From the IMG/VR virus record IMGVR_UViG_3300021357_000008, positions 1 through 30,450 of that record: a DNA stretch of 30,450 nucleotides. One strand, 5' to 3'. The translations under genes were made by a program, and so were the position numbers. Below, one piece after another: positions 1-6,994 of this stretch (within the stretch, counting starts at the first letter, position 1; each line of letters begins with the position of its first letter). This DNA comes from a virus. Under the pieces are notes generated by a model that searched no databases, had not been told where the DNA came from, and saw only the letters and a program-made list of their open reading frames with translations.

Positions 1-5
1 AGTTA

Positions 6-1007
6 GTGAAGGGAACCCGTAGCTCAGGACTTACAAAGCTTGGTCATTTCTGTATTGAGATGGGTATGAATAATGCTGAGACACTAAGTATACTCTATAA
101 TGCAGACGATCGCTGGGACAAGTTCACTCGACGTAAGGACCGTAAAGAACGCTTACTGGGGATTATTAACTACTGTCGTTCACGTCATCCTGTAGATCCT
201 GTAGAAAAAGAGATTGATGAAAGACTTAAGGTTTACACATACGAGGAGTTCATTAATACAGAGATTACAGTTGAATGGGTAATACCAGATCTTCTGCATA
301 AGAAAGGATTATTCTCTATCTCAGGTCCGCCAGGTGTTGGTAAGTCACAAGTTTCTTTAAGGTTCGCACAAAGAATGGCTGAGGGCCAACCATTTCTTAA
401 ATGGCAAGCTGGATCACCACTTAAAACTCTCTTTGTTTCTATGGAAATGCCTCATGAGGAACTATACTTTTTCCTAAACAAAATGAAAATGGAAAATAGT
501 GGGCTTCTCAGAGAGAATATGTTACTCATGCCTGTAGGCTCTAGTATCAGGCTAAATAATAAGAAAAAACAAGCAGATATTTGTAAGACTATTGAGAAAT
601 TCCAACCTGAGGGTTTATTCTTTGATTCATTTGGAAAGGGTGTCATGGATGATATTAACTCAGAGAAAATTATATTCGAAGTCTTCGATTTTATCGACCG
701 AATTCGTCACGAATATGGAGTTTTTGTATGGTTTGTCCACCATCCGAGAAAAGGTCAAGCAGGTAACAAGCGACCTAATGCTTTGGATGACTTGTATGGC
801 TCTCAATATTATGCTGCTAATGTTGGAGCAGCAGTCGGACTTTGGCCTGTAGGCCCTGAAATTCAGGCCGATTGTTTGAAACTGCGCCTTGCAGAGAAAT
901 TCGAGTCGTTTAAGATTAGAAGAACACCTGACCTAGACTTCCAATTAGTAAAGGGTATGCATGACCTAAATAAGGGTCCTATAATGGGAGGGGTGATGGA
1001 TCTGTGA
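6..1007 (+). CDS. RecA/RepA-like helicase ATPase, probably C-terminal part of a primase-helicase
   Basis: P-loop ATPase expected to act in phage DNA replication as a replicative helicase or primase-helicase. The Walker A motif GPPGVGKS is at residues 107-114. A hydrophobic strand ending in Asp207 (GLFFDS) is the Walker B candidate. VWFVHHPRK (241-249) resembles the His-containing sensor strand of RecA/RepA/DnaB-type ATPases. The first 60 residues (LGHFCIEMGMN, then a basic KFTRRKDRKERL) look like the linker that follows a primase domain. The frame stays open to the left edge and no ribosome binding site is visible before the GTG at position 6, so the true start probably lies outside the window. 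The stop overlaps the polymerase start (GTGA). ATPase class is fairly sure; helicase versus RepA-like loader is not. Confidence 0.8.
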   Translation: MKGTRSSGLTKLGHFCIEMGMNNAETLSILYNADDRWDKFTRRKDRKERLLGIINYCRSRHPVDPVEKEIDERLKVYTYEEFINTEITVEWVIPDLLHKKGLFSISGPPGVGKSQVSLRFAQRMAEGQPFLKWQAGSPLKTLFVSMEMPHEELYFFLNKMKMENSGLLRENMLLMPVGSSIRLNNKKKQADICKTIEKFQPEGLFFDSFGKGVMDDINSEKIIFEVFDFIDRIRHEYGVFVWFVHHPRKGQAGNKRPNALDDLYGSQYYAANVGAAVGLWPVGPEIQADCLKLRLAEKFESFKIRRTPDLDFQLVKGMHDLNKGPIMGGVMDL

Positions 1008-2662
1008 GTATTACTAAGTACCTACAAGATGCTCCTTATGTTGCAGTAGATACTGAGGGCTACCCATATCACTACTGCCTAGGTATCTCCACTAGCATTG
1101 ATCGAGTAACTGAATACTTTCCTGTAGGTCATGTAGCTGGGGACAATATTAGCCAAACCCAATTTTCGGAACTAAAAGATGGTCTACAGGGGGTTAACTG
1201 TCTTATCTTCCATAACGCTAAACATGATTTACAGGCGCTTGCTAAGGCAGGCATACCATATGATGGTCCGTTTGTAGATACAATGCTTATGACCCATATG
1301 ATAGACGAAAATATCTACAGTAAGGCGCTCGACTATCTTGGTAAGAAATACTTGGATGAAACTAAGAAACCGTTCTTCTGGTCAGGTGATCCTGATATTG
1401 ATAGAATGTATCATCCAAACACTGTAGAAGAATATGCTCGACATGATGCATATATGGCAGAGAAGCTTTTCTATAAACTAAAGCCTGAGTATGAACAACA
1501 GTTTGATGATAAGCTGTGGGATTGGGAACAGAAATGGACTCGTCTTGTTGGTAAGATTGAGCAGAATGGTATCCTTGTAGATCAAAACTTTTGCCAGGAA
1601 CAACTTGATTATGGGCTTAATATCATGGGAGATATTAAGGAAACCCTTGGTTTTAACCCCTCATCTCCTAAGGAACTAGGACAGTTCTTTTTAGAGGATA
1701 TGGGAATGCAACCAGTTAAAAAGACCAAAAAGAATAAGCCATCATTTGATAAATATGCATTGGAAGTATATGATGAGTTGCTACAACTCTCAGGGGACCC
1801 AAGAGCGGACCTGGTACTTACCTATAGGGGTTGGCAGAAAACTACGTCTTCCAATTATAAGCCGTACTTGGAGCTTCGACATGGGGACGGGCGTCTTCAC
1901 CCGAACTTCAAAATCCATGGAACTAAAACTGGGCGGTTGTCCTGCGAGCATCCTAATCTACAGCAGATACCTAGAGAATCTGAGAAGAAATGGAATGGTG
2001 CCCTCAAAAAGGCTTTCATTGTCGAGTCGGGGCGTACCGCTTGGGAGCTCGATTATTCTCAACTTGAGTTTCGTTTGGCCGCAGCATATGCAGGAGAAGA
2101 ACGGCTTCTTGAGATATTCAGAGATCCAAATCGCGATCTCTTTTCCGAGATGGCAAAGGATCTAGGACTAAATCGTTTTCAAACTAAGACTCTTAACTAC
2201 ACCATGATGTATGGTGGTGGAGTTGATAGGGTAAGTACTGTATTCGGCGTTTCAGTACCAGCAGCTAAAGCCATTATTAATAACTACTATGGTAAGTACC
2301 CAGGTCTTAGGAAGATATCAAAACTTGCAGAGGAACGTGCTCGTGATCGCGGATACGTCAAGTTTTGGACGGGTAGAAGAAGGCATTTCCAATGGCCCGA
2401 GCAAGAGGCTCGCAAGGCATTTAACTCTGCAATTCAAGGTGGAGCGTTTGAAATTGTCAAACGAGCCATGATCATAGGTGATGAAGCAGGATTAAACAAT
2501 GACGAATGTAGAATTGATCTACAGGTACATGACTCAATCCGCTTAGATATTGAAGAAGGGAAGGAAAGTATATACGTGCCAGAGTGGCAGCATGTTATGG
2601 AAAACGTTATTCAGTTCCCACAAGTTAAGTTCAAGGTGGAGGCCAAAAAATGGGCAGTATGA
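1004..2662 (+). CDS. Family A DNA polymerase with 3'-5' exonuclease
   Basis: Phage replicative polymerase of the PolA family, 552 residues, without a 5' nuclease domain. Exonuclease motifs are visible: DTE (Asp16, Glu18), HNAKHDLQ (Asn71, Asp75) and YARHD (Tyr144, Asp148). Polymerase motifs follow: TGRLSCEHPNLQQIP (309-323), motif A DYSQLEFR with Asp350 and Glu355, motif B RFQTKTLNYTMMYG with Arg391, Lys395 and Tyr399, and motif C QVHDS with His509 and Asp510. All metal ligands are present. Motif C carries Ser511 where most family members have Glu. Motif B has Tyr at the position of E. coli Phe762 and T7 Tyr526. The GTG start overlaps the upstream stop, with a purine-rich GGGAGGGG site about 11 nt before it. 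Confidence 0.95.
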   Translation: MSITKYLQDAPYVAVDTEGYPYHYCLGISTSIDRVTEYFPVGHVAGDNISQTQFSELKDGLQGVNCLIFHNAKHDLQALAKAGIPYDGPFVDTMLMTHMIDENIYSKALDYLGKKYLDETKKPFFWSGDPDIDRMYHPNTVEEYARHDAYMAEKLFYKLKPEYEQQFDDKLWDWEQKWTRLVGKIEQNGILVDQNFCQEQLDYGLNIMGDIKETLGFNPSSPKELGQFFLEDMGMQPVKKTKKNKPSFDKYALEVYDELLQLSGDPRADLVLTYRGWQKTTSSNYKPYLELRHGDGRLHPNFKIHGTKTGRLSCEHPNLQQIPRESEKKWNGALKKAFIVESGRTAWELDYSQLEFRLAAAYAGEERLLEIFRDPNRDLFSEMAKDLGLNRFQTKTLNYTMMYGGGVDRVSTVFGVSVPAAKAIINNYYGKYPGLRKISKLAEERARDRGYVKFWTGRRRHFQWPEQEARKAFNSAIQGGAFEIVKRAMIIGDEAGLNNDECRIDLQVHDSIRLDIEEGKESIYVPEWQHVMENVIQFPQVKFKVEAKKWAV

Positions 2663-3090
2663 ATTACATACTGACTGCCTTTGATCCAGGTAAACGTATA
2701 GGTGTTTCAGCCTGGCAAGAAATAGAGGATAAAGACCCCTTTCTAGCGTACTCAGAAACCTTGACAGTAAAAGAACTAGATGATACAATTGAGGAGTTAG
2801 AGGCGCCAGTTTGGGTAATTGAAGAATACACTGTTTATGGTAACGTGAACCATACAGGTTCCAAAGTCGAAACAGCACGGGTAATTGGTAACCTAACAGG
2901 TTATGCGTCTCGTAAGGGAATCAAGGTGGTAATGCAACCAGCTACTATCCTTAAGATAGCAGCTATGCATGCTGGTATCAAATTACCCAAAGGACACACC
3001 CCTGATCAAATGTCCTCATTCCTACATGGATATGAGTACCTCCTTAAAAACGGTTTGACTACACCTAAGGTGTTGATGGATAATGGATAA
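2650..3090 (+). CDS. RuvC-like Holliday junction resolvase
   Basis: Predicted RNase H-fold endonuclease that would cut branched recombination or replication intermediates before packaging. The N-terminal strand carries FDPG (Asp12). A second acidic strand reads VWVIEEY (Glu58, Glu59). The C-terminal helix has HTPDQMSS (His116, Asp119), matching the D/E/H-D layout of RuvC-type active sites. At 146 residues it is slightly shorter than cellular RuvC, as is usual for phage versions. A GGTGGAGG site ends 7 nt before the chosen ATG; a second in-frame ATG lies three codons on. It overlaps the end of the polymerase gene by 13 nt, which suggests coupled translation. Confidence 0.75.
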   Translation: MGSMNYILTAFDPGKRIGVSAWQEIEDKDPFLAYSETLTVKELDDTIEELEAPVWVIEEYTVYGNVNHTGSKVETARVIGNLTGYASRKGIKVVMQPATILKIAAMHAGIKLPKGHTPDQMSSFLHGYEYLLKNGLTTPKVLMDNG

Positions 3091-3460
3091 GATTATTGCA
3101 GATTACTTGACTGAACGTTTCAATCAGGATATTAAGTGGGGTCAACAGAACCATCCAGATGGCACTGACCCTAAATACCTTAAGTGGGCTGAAAGATTCA
3201 AAGAAATTAATGGTGATTCAGCCAAAAATTGGGCTGAGATTCTTCTTGAGGAAGTATTTGAAGCTCTAGGAGAAACAGAACTTAAACCCTTAAGAGCAGA
3301 ACTAGTACAAGTCATGGCTGTTGCAGGTGCTCATATTGACCATATTGATAGAAGATTGGAGTTTGGAGAAATGGCAGATCAGTGGGTAAGATGCCCTGTT
3401 TGCGTAACCGAATGGATCAAAACAGATCAAGTAATGTGCAGTTCCTGCGCTAAGAAATGA
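3083..3460 (+). CDS. MazG-like nucleotide pyrophosphohydrolase with C-terminal zinc ribbon
   Basis: The first 95 residues match a phage MazG-like helical protein: KWGQQNHPDGT near the N-terminus, then WAEILLEEVFEALGE with the EE-x-x-E metal-binding pattern, then a helix LRAELVQVMAVAGAHI. Members of this all-alpha NTP-PPase superfamily hydrolyse (d)NTPs, and in phages may cleanse or rebalance nucleotide pools. The C-terminal 25 residues add CPVC and CSSC knuckles, an apparent zinc ribbon not needed for catalysis. The gene overlaps the resolvase stop by 8 nt. Substrate is unknown. The fold assignment is moderately firm and the zinc ribbon is read directly from the cysteines. Confidence 0.7.
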   Translation: MDKIIADYLTERFNQDIKWGQQNHPDGTDPKYLKWAERFKEINGDSAKNWAEILLEEVFEALGETELKPLRAELVQVMAVAGAHIDHIDRRLEFGEMADQWVRCPVCVTEWIKTDQVMCSSCAKK

Positions 3461-3466
3461 GTAACA

Positions 3467-3589
3467 ATGCCGTGGATTAAGACGGATGATGGGACTGATG
3501 CCTTTCAATGTCTTGCATGTGGTAGAGTTTTTCCGAATGTAGAAGAGTTCCTAGTTCATTGTGAGGAAGACCATGAAGAAGACCATTAG
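3467..3589 (+). CDS. 40-residue C2H2 zinc-finger-like protein
   Basis: A small gene of 40 codons starting six bases after the MazG-like stop. It encodes a single finger-like unit: Cys15-x2-Cys18, a Phe/Leu core (GRVF, EEFLVH), then His31-x4-His36, ending in a very acidic tail. The spacing C-x2-C-x12-H-x4-H is that of a classical C2H2 finger. It could bind nucleic acid or act as a protein adaptor. Its last 17 bases overlap the next small gene in another frame. No homologue is recognised; the case rests on the motif and on position in a tightly packed operon. Confidence 0.6.
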   Translation: MPWIKTDDGTDAFQCLACGRVFPNVEEFLVHCEEDHEEDH

Positions 3590-3710
3590 TACACCACCTA
3601 CTACACCGGGGTGTCTTGTTATGATGACATTACTAGCAAGCTTACTTTTCTTTGTAAAACTGCCAACAATTTGTCCTGTATGTGGTATGAGGAATTGTGT
3701 AATTCACTAA
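3573..3710 (+). CDS. 45-residue membrane protein with CxxC
   Basis: Short reading frame of 45 codons. It opens MKKTISTPPTTPG, continues with one hydrophobic segment (about residues 14-28, rich in Leu, Met and Phe), and ends with a small cysteine cluster (CPVCGMRNC). The start lies inside the previous gene and the stop TAA overlaps the next ATG (TAATG), the same coupling used elsewhere in this genome. Function is unknown; a membrane-anchored metal knuckle is the simplest reading. It lacks an obvious ribosome binding site, so confidence is moderate. Confidence 0.45.
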   Translation: MKKTISTPPTTPGCLVMMTLLASLLFFVKLPTICPVCGMRNCVIH

Positions 3711-3808
3711 TGATATGGCTGAGAGAATTTACTTTACTGGTGTATAAAACCACCGTAGTACTTGTACCAATCGTTGTATTTATCCTATTACTTATGTGGA
3801 TACGATGA
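3710..3808 (+). CDS. 32-residue single-span membrane peptide
   Basis: Starts at the ATG of the TAATG overlap with the preceding small gene and encodes 32 residues. About 20 are a continuous hydrophobic span of Val, Leu, Ile and Phe, flanked by a few basic residues and ending MWIR. The frame is open further upstream to a GTG at 3611, but the overlap favours this start. Size and layout suit a phage-encoded membrane peptide with regulatory or host-modifying role. No family is recognised. Confidence 0.4.
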   Translation: MIWLREFTLLVYKTTVVLVPIVVFILLLMWIR

Positions 3809-3987
3809 TGATATGCACCCCTTGCCAGATTGCTGCTGATAGTGGCTGGGCACATGATGGCTGTTTAAGTAAATCCTGGACCGATTCCTGGTGCGATTGT
3901 CAACATAAAAAAGAAGGGAAAAAGAATGCCTCGCGGGCCTCTGAAAGAGAAGACAAAGAAGAAGCAGGCAATTCAAGCAGTAGCTGA
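3805..3987 (+). CDS. 60-residue cysteine-rich protein
   Basis: Starts at ATG overlapping the previous stop (ATGATGA cluster). The N-terminal half holds CTPC (residues 4-7), a further Cys at 20, then CDCQH (30-34), so it could bind one or two zinc ions. The C-terminal half is low-complexity and charged, ending in a Ser run, and overlaps the next gene by 62 nt in another frame. That tail may simply be a consequence of the overlap. Function is not recognised. It fits a run of consecutive genes here that all carry cysteine knuckles. Confidence 0.45.
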   Translation: MMICTPCQIAADSGWAHDGCLSKSWTDSWCDCQHKKEGKKNASRASEREDKEEAGNSSSS

Positions 3988-4333
3988 TACACTGGGCATT
4001 TCTTATGAAGAAGCTGAAGATAAGTTCTTCTCTAATACTCCTGTAGAAACAGATGATGACAAAGCTAGAGAAGCTGAAAGTGTCATCCTCTATTTTGAAC
4101 ATAAAAATGAGTTTCTACAGAAAGAGTGTAAACAGTGTGGTGGTGTATTTGCATATACCTACAGTTATGAGGGAGTTGCTTACTGTTCTAATCCCTGTAG
4201 GAAAAATGCTCTCGCCAATATCGGTATTCAATGGAATCCAACTAAGGCTCCTCATGAAAGGTGGGGAAGATATATGCCTGCAGTTGTTCCTCCCAAAGCT
4301 CTAGAAATCATAGATATGGAGTTACCAGAATGA
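3926..4333 (+). CDS. Zinc-binding protein, 135 residues
   Basis: A GAAGGG site lies 8 nt before the ATG. The N-terminus is very basic (KEKTKKKQAI) and is followed by a helical region (ADTLGISYEEAEDKF) that may be a small helix-turn-helix. A four-cysteine knuckle follows: Cys68-x2-Cys71, then Cys87-x3-Cys91, with CGGVF and AYCSNPCR typical of a treble-clef or zinc ribbon. The end reads GIQWNPTK and ERWG. Similar small zinc proteins occur in actinobacteriophages as far as I recall, without known function. DNA binding is likely from the basic tail plus zinc unit. The stop overlaps the next ATG (ATGA). Confidence 0.65.
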   Translation: MPRGPLKEKTKKKQAIQAVADTLGISYEEAEDKFFSNTPVETDDDKAREAESVILYFEHKNEFLQKECKQCGGVFAYTYSYEGVAYCSNPCRKNALANIGIQWNPTKAPHERWGRYMPAVVPPKALEIIDMELPE

Positions 4334-4818
4334 GAAACGCATATGACTGGGAAAACTTGCCTACAGCTAAGGAGGGGTGGAGTCTTAGTGGAAAGCTTAT
4401 TCCTATTGCAGTAGCATTTATTGTTACATTCGTAACTATCCTTTTTATTGGTGTATTTGCCTTTGGATGGTTCCAAAAGACAACTGCAAATTTCCGTGGT
4501 GAGGTAGGACAAGCCGAGAAAATTCTGGCTGACCCTAATTATCGCATTGCAAAGTATGACCATTTCTTTGATCTTTGTGCTACAATTAAAGCCAAAGAAG
4601 CAACAATTGAAAATCTACAGGGGGAACGCGAAACGGCAACAGATAAACGAAAAGAGCAGATTAATAGCACAATTATGGCAATCAAATCACAACGCGCTGA
4701 GAGCATCCAAGAGTTTAATGCTGATTCTGCTAAAGAGGAAACAGCAGCTCACTTTAAGGCATCCGGACTACCATATAGACTAGATATTAAAGAAGAAACT
4801 GAATGTGAGGTAGAGTAG
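4330..4818 (+). CDS. Single-span membrane protein with coiled-coil
   Basis: I start at the ATG at 4330, which overlaps the upstream stop and has GGAG about 9 nt before it; the frame itself is open from further upstream. The 162-residue protein has about 22 N-terminal polar residues, then a strong transmembrane span (IPIAVAFIVTFVTILFIGVF), then a charged region and a predicted coiled-coil rich in Lys, Glu and Gln (KAKEATIENLQGERETATDK). It has no cleavable signal, so it is probably N-in and C-out. The next gene, overlapping by one base, encodes a lipoprotein, which suggests the two act together at the cell surface. Superinfection exclusion or an envelope function is possible but unproved. Confidence 0.7.
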   Translation: MRNAYDWENLPTAKEGWSLSGKLIPIAVAFIVTFVTILFIGVFAFGWFQKTTANFRGEVGQAEKILADPNYRIAKYDHFFDLCATIKAKEATIENLQGERETATDKRKEQINSTIMAIKSQRAESIQEFNADSAKEETAAHFKASGLPYRLDIKEETECEVE

Positions 4819-5357
4819 TGAAAAAGGTATTTATTTTACTTGGAATTGTTTTGTTTCTGACAGCTTGTAATGATCAACCGAATGCACAAAGAGAAGAACA
4901 AGGCAGACAACAGGGTAACTATGAAAACTTAGTTGCTAAGCAGCCAGCCAAATCCATGAAGCACTCATCAACTCGGGATACTGTAAACTTCTGGATGGAG
5001 ACTTGGGATAAGCCAAATAAACTGTCCTACGTTTATCTACAGGCTAGTAACGGACAACTTGTTGGGTACTACATCTTTAAGGGCCTGCCTGTAAGTTATT
5101 GTGTATCCCTTACTCCCCCATTCCGTCTTGAGGGAAACTCAAATGGTGCTCTAGTTGTAGTTCCAGCTCCTGCTATGGATGGTGTCTACTATGGTGGTGA
5201 AGGCGCTTGCAACACGTATTATGGAAGGGACGCAACAACTGATTCTTACATGGAGTATACAGTAGGTACTGGAATCAGTGCTCTGATTTACGAGGAACCT
5301 TTACCACGCCAAGATGTTGAACCTCTAGGCTTTACGGAGACAAAGGACATTAAATAA
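4818..5357 (+). CDS. Secreted lipoprotein
   Basis: Starts at GTG overlapping the last base of the upstream stop. The N-terminus is a textbook lipoprotein signal: MKK, a hydrophobic core FILLGIVLFL, and lipobox LTAC with Cys17 as the lipidation site. The mature part of about 160 residues begins with a Gln-rich linker and continues as a beta-rich domain with many Tyr and Gly residues (YVYLQASNGQLVGYY) and a later cysteine. It is the last gene of the rightward block and is followed by the terminator. Together with the membrane coiled-coil protein it forms a surface pair, plausibly expressed before lysis to block other phages. No defined family recognised. Confidence 0.7.
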   Translation: MKKVFILLGIVLFLTACNDQPNAQREEQGRQQGNYENLVAKQPAKSMKHSSTRDTVNFWMETWDKPNKLSYVYLQASNGQLVGYYIFKGLPVSYCVSLTPPFRLEGNSNGALVVVPAPAMDGVYYGGEGACNTYYGRDATTDSYMEYTVGTGISALIYEEPLPRQDVEPLGFTETKDIK

Positions 5358-5358
5358 T

Positions 5359-5402
5359 AGAATACCCCTGTAGACTCAGTTAAGGGTCTACAGGGGTATT
5401 CT
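5359..5402. terminator. Bidirectional terminator between convergent blocks
   Basis: A perfect inverted repeat with arms 5359-5375 and 5386-5402 (17 bp, loop of 10). It lies just after the lipoprotein stop and just before the end of the leftward amidase gene. Sequence is AT-rich on both sides rather than a clean T-run. Position between convergent genes and the symmetry indicate a two-way terminator. Each arm contains the CCTGTAG motif that recurs through the window. Confidence 0.85.
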
Positions 5403-5407
5403 TATGC

Positions 5408-6286
5408 CTACTGAGTAGGTTCCTCTTCGGGCTCCTCTTCAAAAGTATTAACATTTACATCTACAGTAAGGGTTGCATCCTGTAGAGCTTGGTTAAGACG
5501 CTCCTGAAGACCTTCGTCATGTTCAGTCAAAGCTGTTATAAGAGCATCTAGTTTAGCCTCGTTAACCACACCTTGACGAACAGCCGTTAATGAATGTCCA
5601 TAAGCCCATTTAAGTAGGCTGTTCATTTGCCATAATACTCCCTTAGCAGCATGGGGCTTCTGCATCTTCATGCGCCAAACAGCTTTTGCAACTTCTTCTG
5701 CTGTAGGCATATCGTCCTCCTTATCCTTCTTTTTTAAACCACCTAAGATAGCTAAAGCTTCTGCATGTCCTCGTGCTAACTTAGGCCAATTGCTCTTAAG
5801 CCAGTCAGCACTGTCTTTATGTCCTAGAAACAAATTCTCTGTTAGGACAGCCTGCATTTTAGTATCTCTGAGTACAGCGAAATTAGCTGACTTCATTCCT
5901 CTGTCATTTACCCAGTTAGGTAACTGGTCCATTATTTCTCTGTGAACAACTTTCTGTAGCTTAGTGGGGCTAGAAATCCCATTATACCTAAATGATTCGA
6001 AACCGTTAGCAATTCCACCATTACAGTGGATACTAACAAATAGGTCAGCACCCCATTCGTTGGCGTCATTAGCTCGCCAACTAAGTGACTGACCTGTAGA
6101 TAAGTGATCACCTCCTGCAAGTATGTCGGTAGTGCGAGACAGCCTAATGTCCGCACCGACATACTCTTTCTGAAGAATATTTCTAGTTGCTAATCCTATA
6201 CTCAAAGCTATGTCTTTTTCTAATAAACCATTCCCAGAGGTTCCAGGATCTCTTCCTCCATGGCCTGGATCTAGATAAATTTTCAT
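5408..6286 (-). CDS. Endolysin: N-acetylmuramoyl-L-alanine amidase (Amidase_3)
   Basis: Zinc amidase that would cut the bond between MurNAc and L-Ala in host peptidoglycan. Zinc and catalytic residues are visible: DPGHGG (His9), LEKD (Glu23), SIHCNG (His87) and LTENLF (Glu150). The catalytic domain covers about residues 1-185. A linker rich in Lys and Asp follows, and then a C-terminal part of about 100 residues (AEEVAKAVWRMKM) that ends in a run of Glu and Pro. That region probably binds the cell wall or mediates oligomerisation, though I do not recognise it. There is no signal peptide, so release should need a holin, and holin candidates lie just upstream. It is the last gene of the late block. 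Confidence 0.9.
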   Translation of the reverse strand: MKIYLDPGHGGRDPGTSGNGLLEKDIALSIGLATRNILQKEYVGADIRLSRTTDILAGGDHLSTGQSLSWRANDANEWGADLFVSIHCNGGIANGFESFRYNGISSPTKLQKVVHREIMDQLPNWVNDRGMKSANFAVLRDTKMQAVLTENLFLGHKDSADWLKSNWPKLARGHAEALAILGGLKKKDKEDDMPTAEEVAKAVWRMKMQKPHAAKGVLWQMNSLLKWAYGHSLTAVRQGVVNEAKLDALITALTEHDEGLQERLNQALQDATLTVDVNVNTFEEEPEEEPTQ

Positions 6287-6306
6287 GTCGCCCAGCCTCT
6301 CGTTTT

Positions 6307-6516
6307 TCAGCCGACTGTCGTATCGCCTCTAGTATTAATTGAAGCAACAGGGAAACCGAAAACTGCCGTAAGAGCTGCAATATAAAGACCAACCTGTTCC
6401 TCAGTAACGACACCATGAAAAACACCTACAATCGCTACAGCAGCCATTACTCCATAGGACCATTTCCTAAAACGTCTAGGAAGGATTCCTGTAAATTCTT
6501 CTCCGTGATTCGTCAT
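6307..6516 (-). CDS. Putative holin, 69 residues
   Basis: Small membrane protein placed directly before the amidase. An AAAGGAG site lies about 6 nt before the ATG. It has a basic N-terminus (LPRRFRKWSYG), a first hydrophobic segment (VMAAVAIVGVFHGVV), a short polar turn (TEEQ) and a second segment (LYIAALTAVFGFPVA), so two spans with both ends in the same compartment. Length, topology and the neighbouring lysin fit a holin of actinobacteriophage or lactococcal r1t style. Family assignment is from memory; topology is read from the sequence. Confidence 0.7.
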   Translation of the reverse strand: MTNHGEEFTGILPRRFRKWSYGVMAAVAIVGVFHGVVTEEQVGLYIAALTAVFGFPVASINTRGDTTVG

Positions 6517-6566
6517 GGTTATCTCCTTTGTTATAGAAGGTGTACCTCACCATCATAAGGCAATTG

Positions 6567-6755
6567 TTAACGGTTTCTAGCGTCAAATCTCCTAAATGTT
6601 AGCAACAAACCATCAGCAAATCTATTAATACTACGTCTATTCCTTAATGTTTTTGATAGTTCTTCAACTCTTTCTTTATGCTGTTCAACTTCCTCAAGGA
6701 GGCGTTCTGGCTCATTAGTGCAGCCTTCTGAATGCTCCCTTAATTTCCATTTCAT
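6567..6755 (-). CDS. Small charged lysis-cassette protein
   Basis: 62 residues, starting at an ATG that overlaps the upstream stop (ATGA), with GAGGAAA before it. It is a charged helix (ERLLEEVEQHKERVEEL) followed by a basic segment with the pattern RSINRFADGLLLTFRRF. Actinobacteriophages often carry a small protein of this kind, with an R-x-N-x-FA-x2-L signature, next to a membrane protein in the lysis region. Its job is not known to me. It probably works with the overlapping membrane protein upstream. Confidence 0.6.
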   Translation of the reverse strand: MKWKLREHSEGCTNEPERLLEEVEQHKERVEELSKTLRNRRSINRFADGLLLTFRRFDARNR

Positions 6756-6994
6756 AATATTTCCTCACTTTTTTGAACAGGAATTGCATTAACTACATCA
6801 GCAACAACCTCACTTGTAACCATCATCTTCTTGTTCTGAGATAATAATTCAAGTGCTAAGTTTTTCCAAGCATCTCTTTCTGCAATCATATCAAGTAGCA
6901 ATTGTCTTGGTATCAACCGACCTGACAGAATTAATAAAATTACAATTGCCAACAGACTGGCTGCTCCAATATTTGGTAACCATTCTAGTACCAA
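6752..6994 (-). CDS. Single-span membrane protein, possible second holin
   Basis: 80 residues from a TTG start preceded at 5 nt by GGAGGA, a strong site that decides this start. The N-terminus is a transmembrane segment (IGAASLLAIVILLILSG), followed by GRLIPRQLLLDMIAERDAWKNLALE, here only in outline: a basic patch, then an amphipathic helix. Proteins with one span followed by a helix with an ERD-x-W pattern sit in lysis cassettes of many actinobacteriophages. It overlaps the virion lysin gene upstream by 10 nt. Whether it is the holin, or a partner of the two-span protein downstream, cannot be told from sequence. Confidence 0.6.
   Translation of the reverse strand: MVLEWLPNIGAASLLAIVILLILSGRLIPRQLLLDMIAERDAWKNLALELLSQNKKMMVTSEVVADVVNAIPVQKSEEIL

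Noticed and set aside
3083-3460. MazZ of a Z-genome (diaminopurine) phage, given the MazG-like gene and PolA
   Set aside because: No PurZ or DatZ is present in the window, and a MazG-like protein alone is common in phages.
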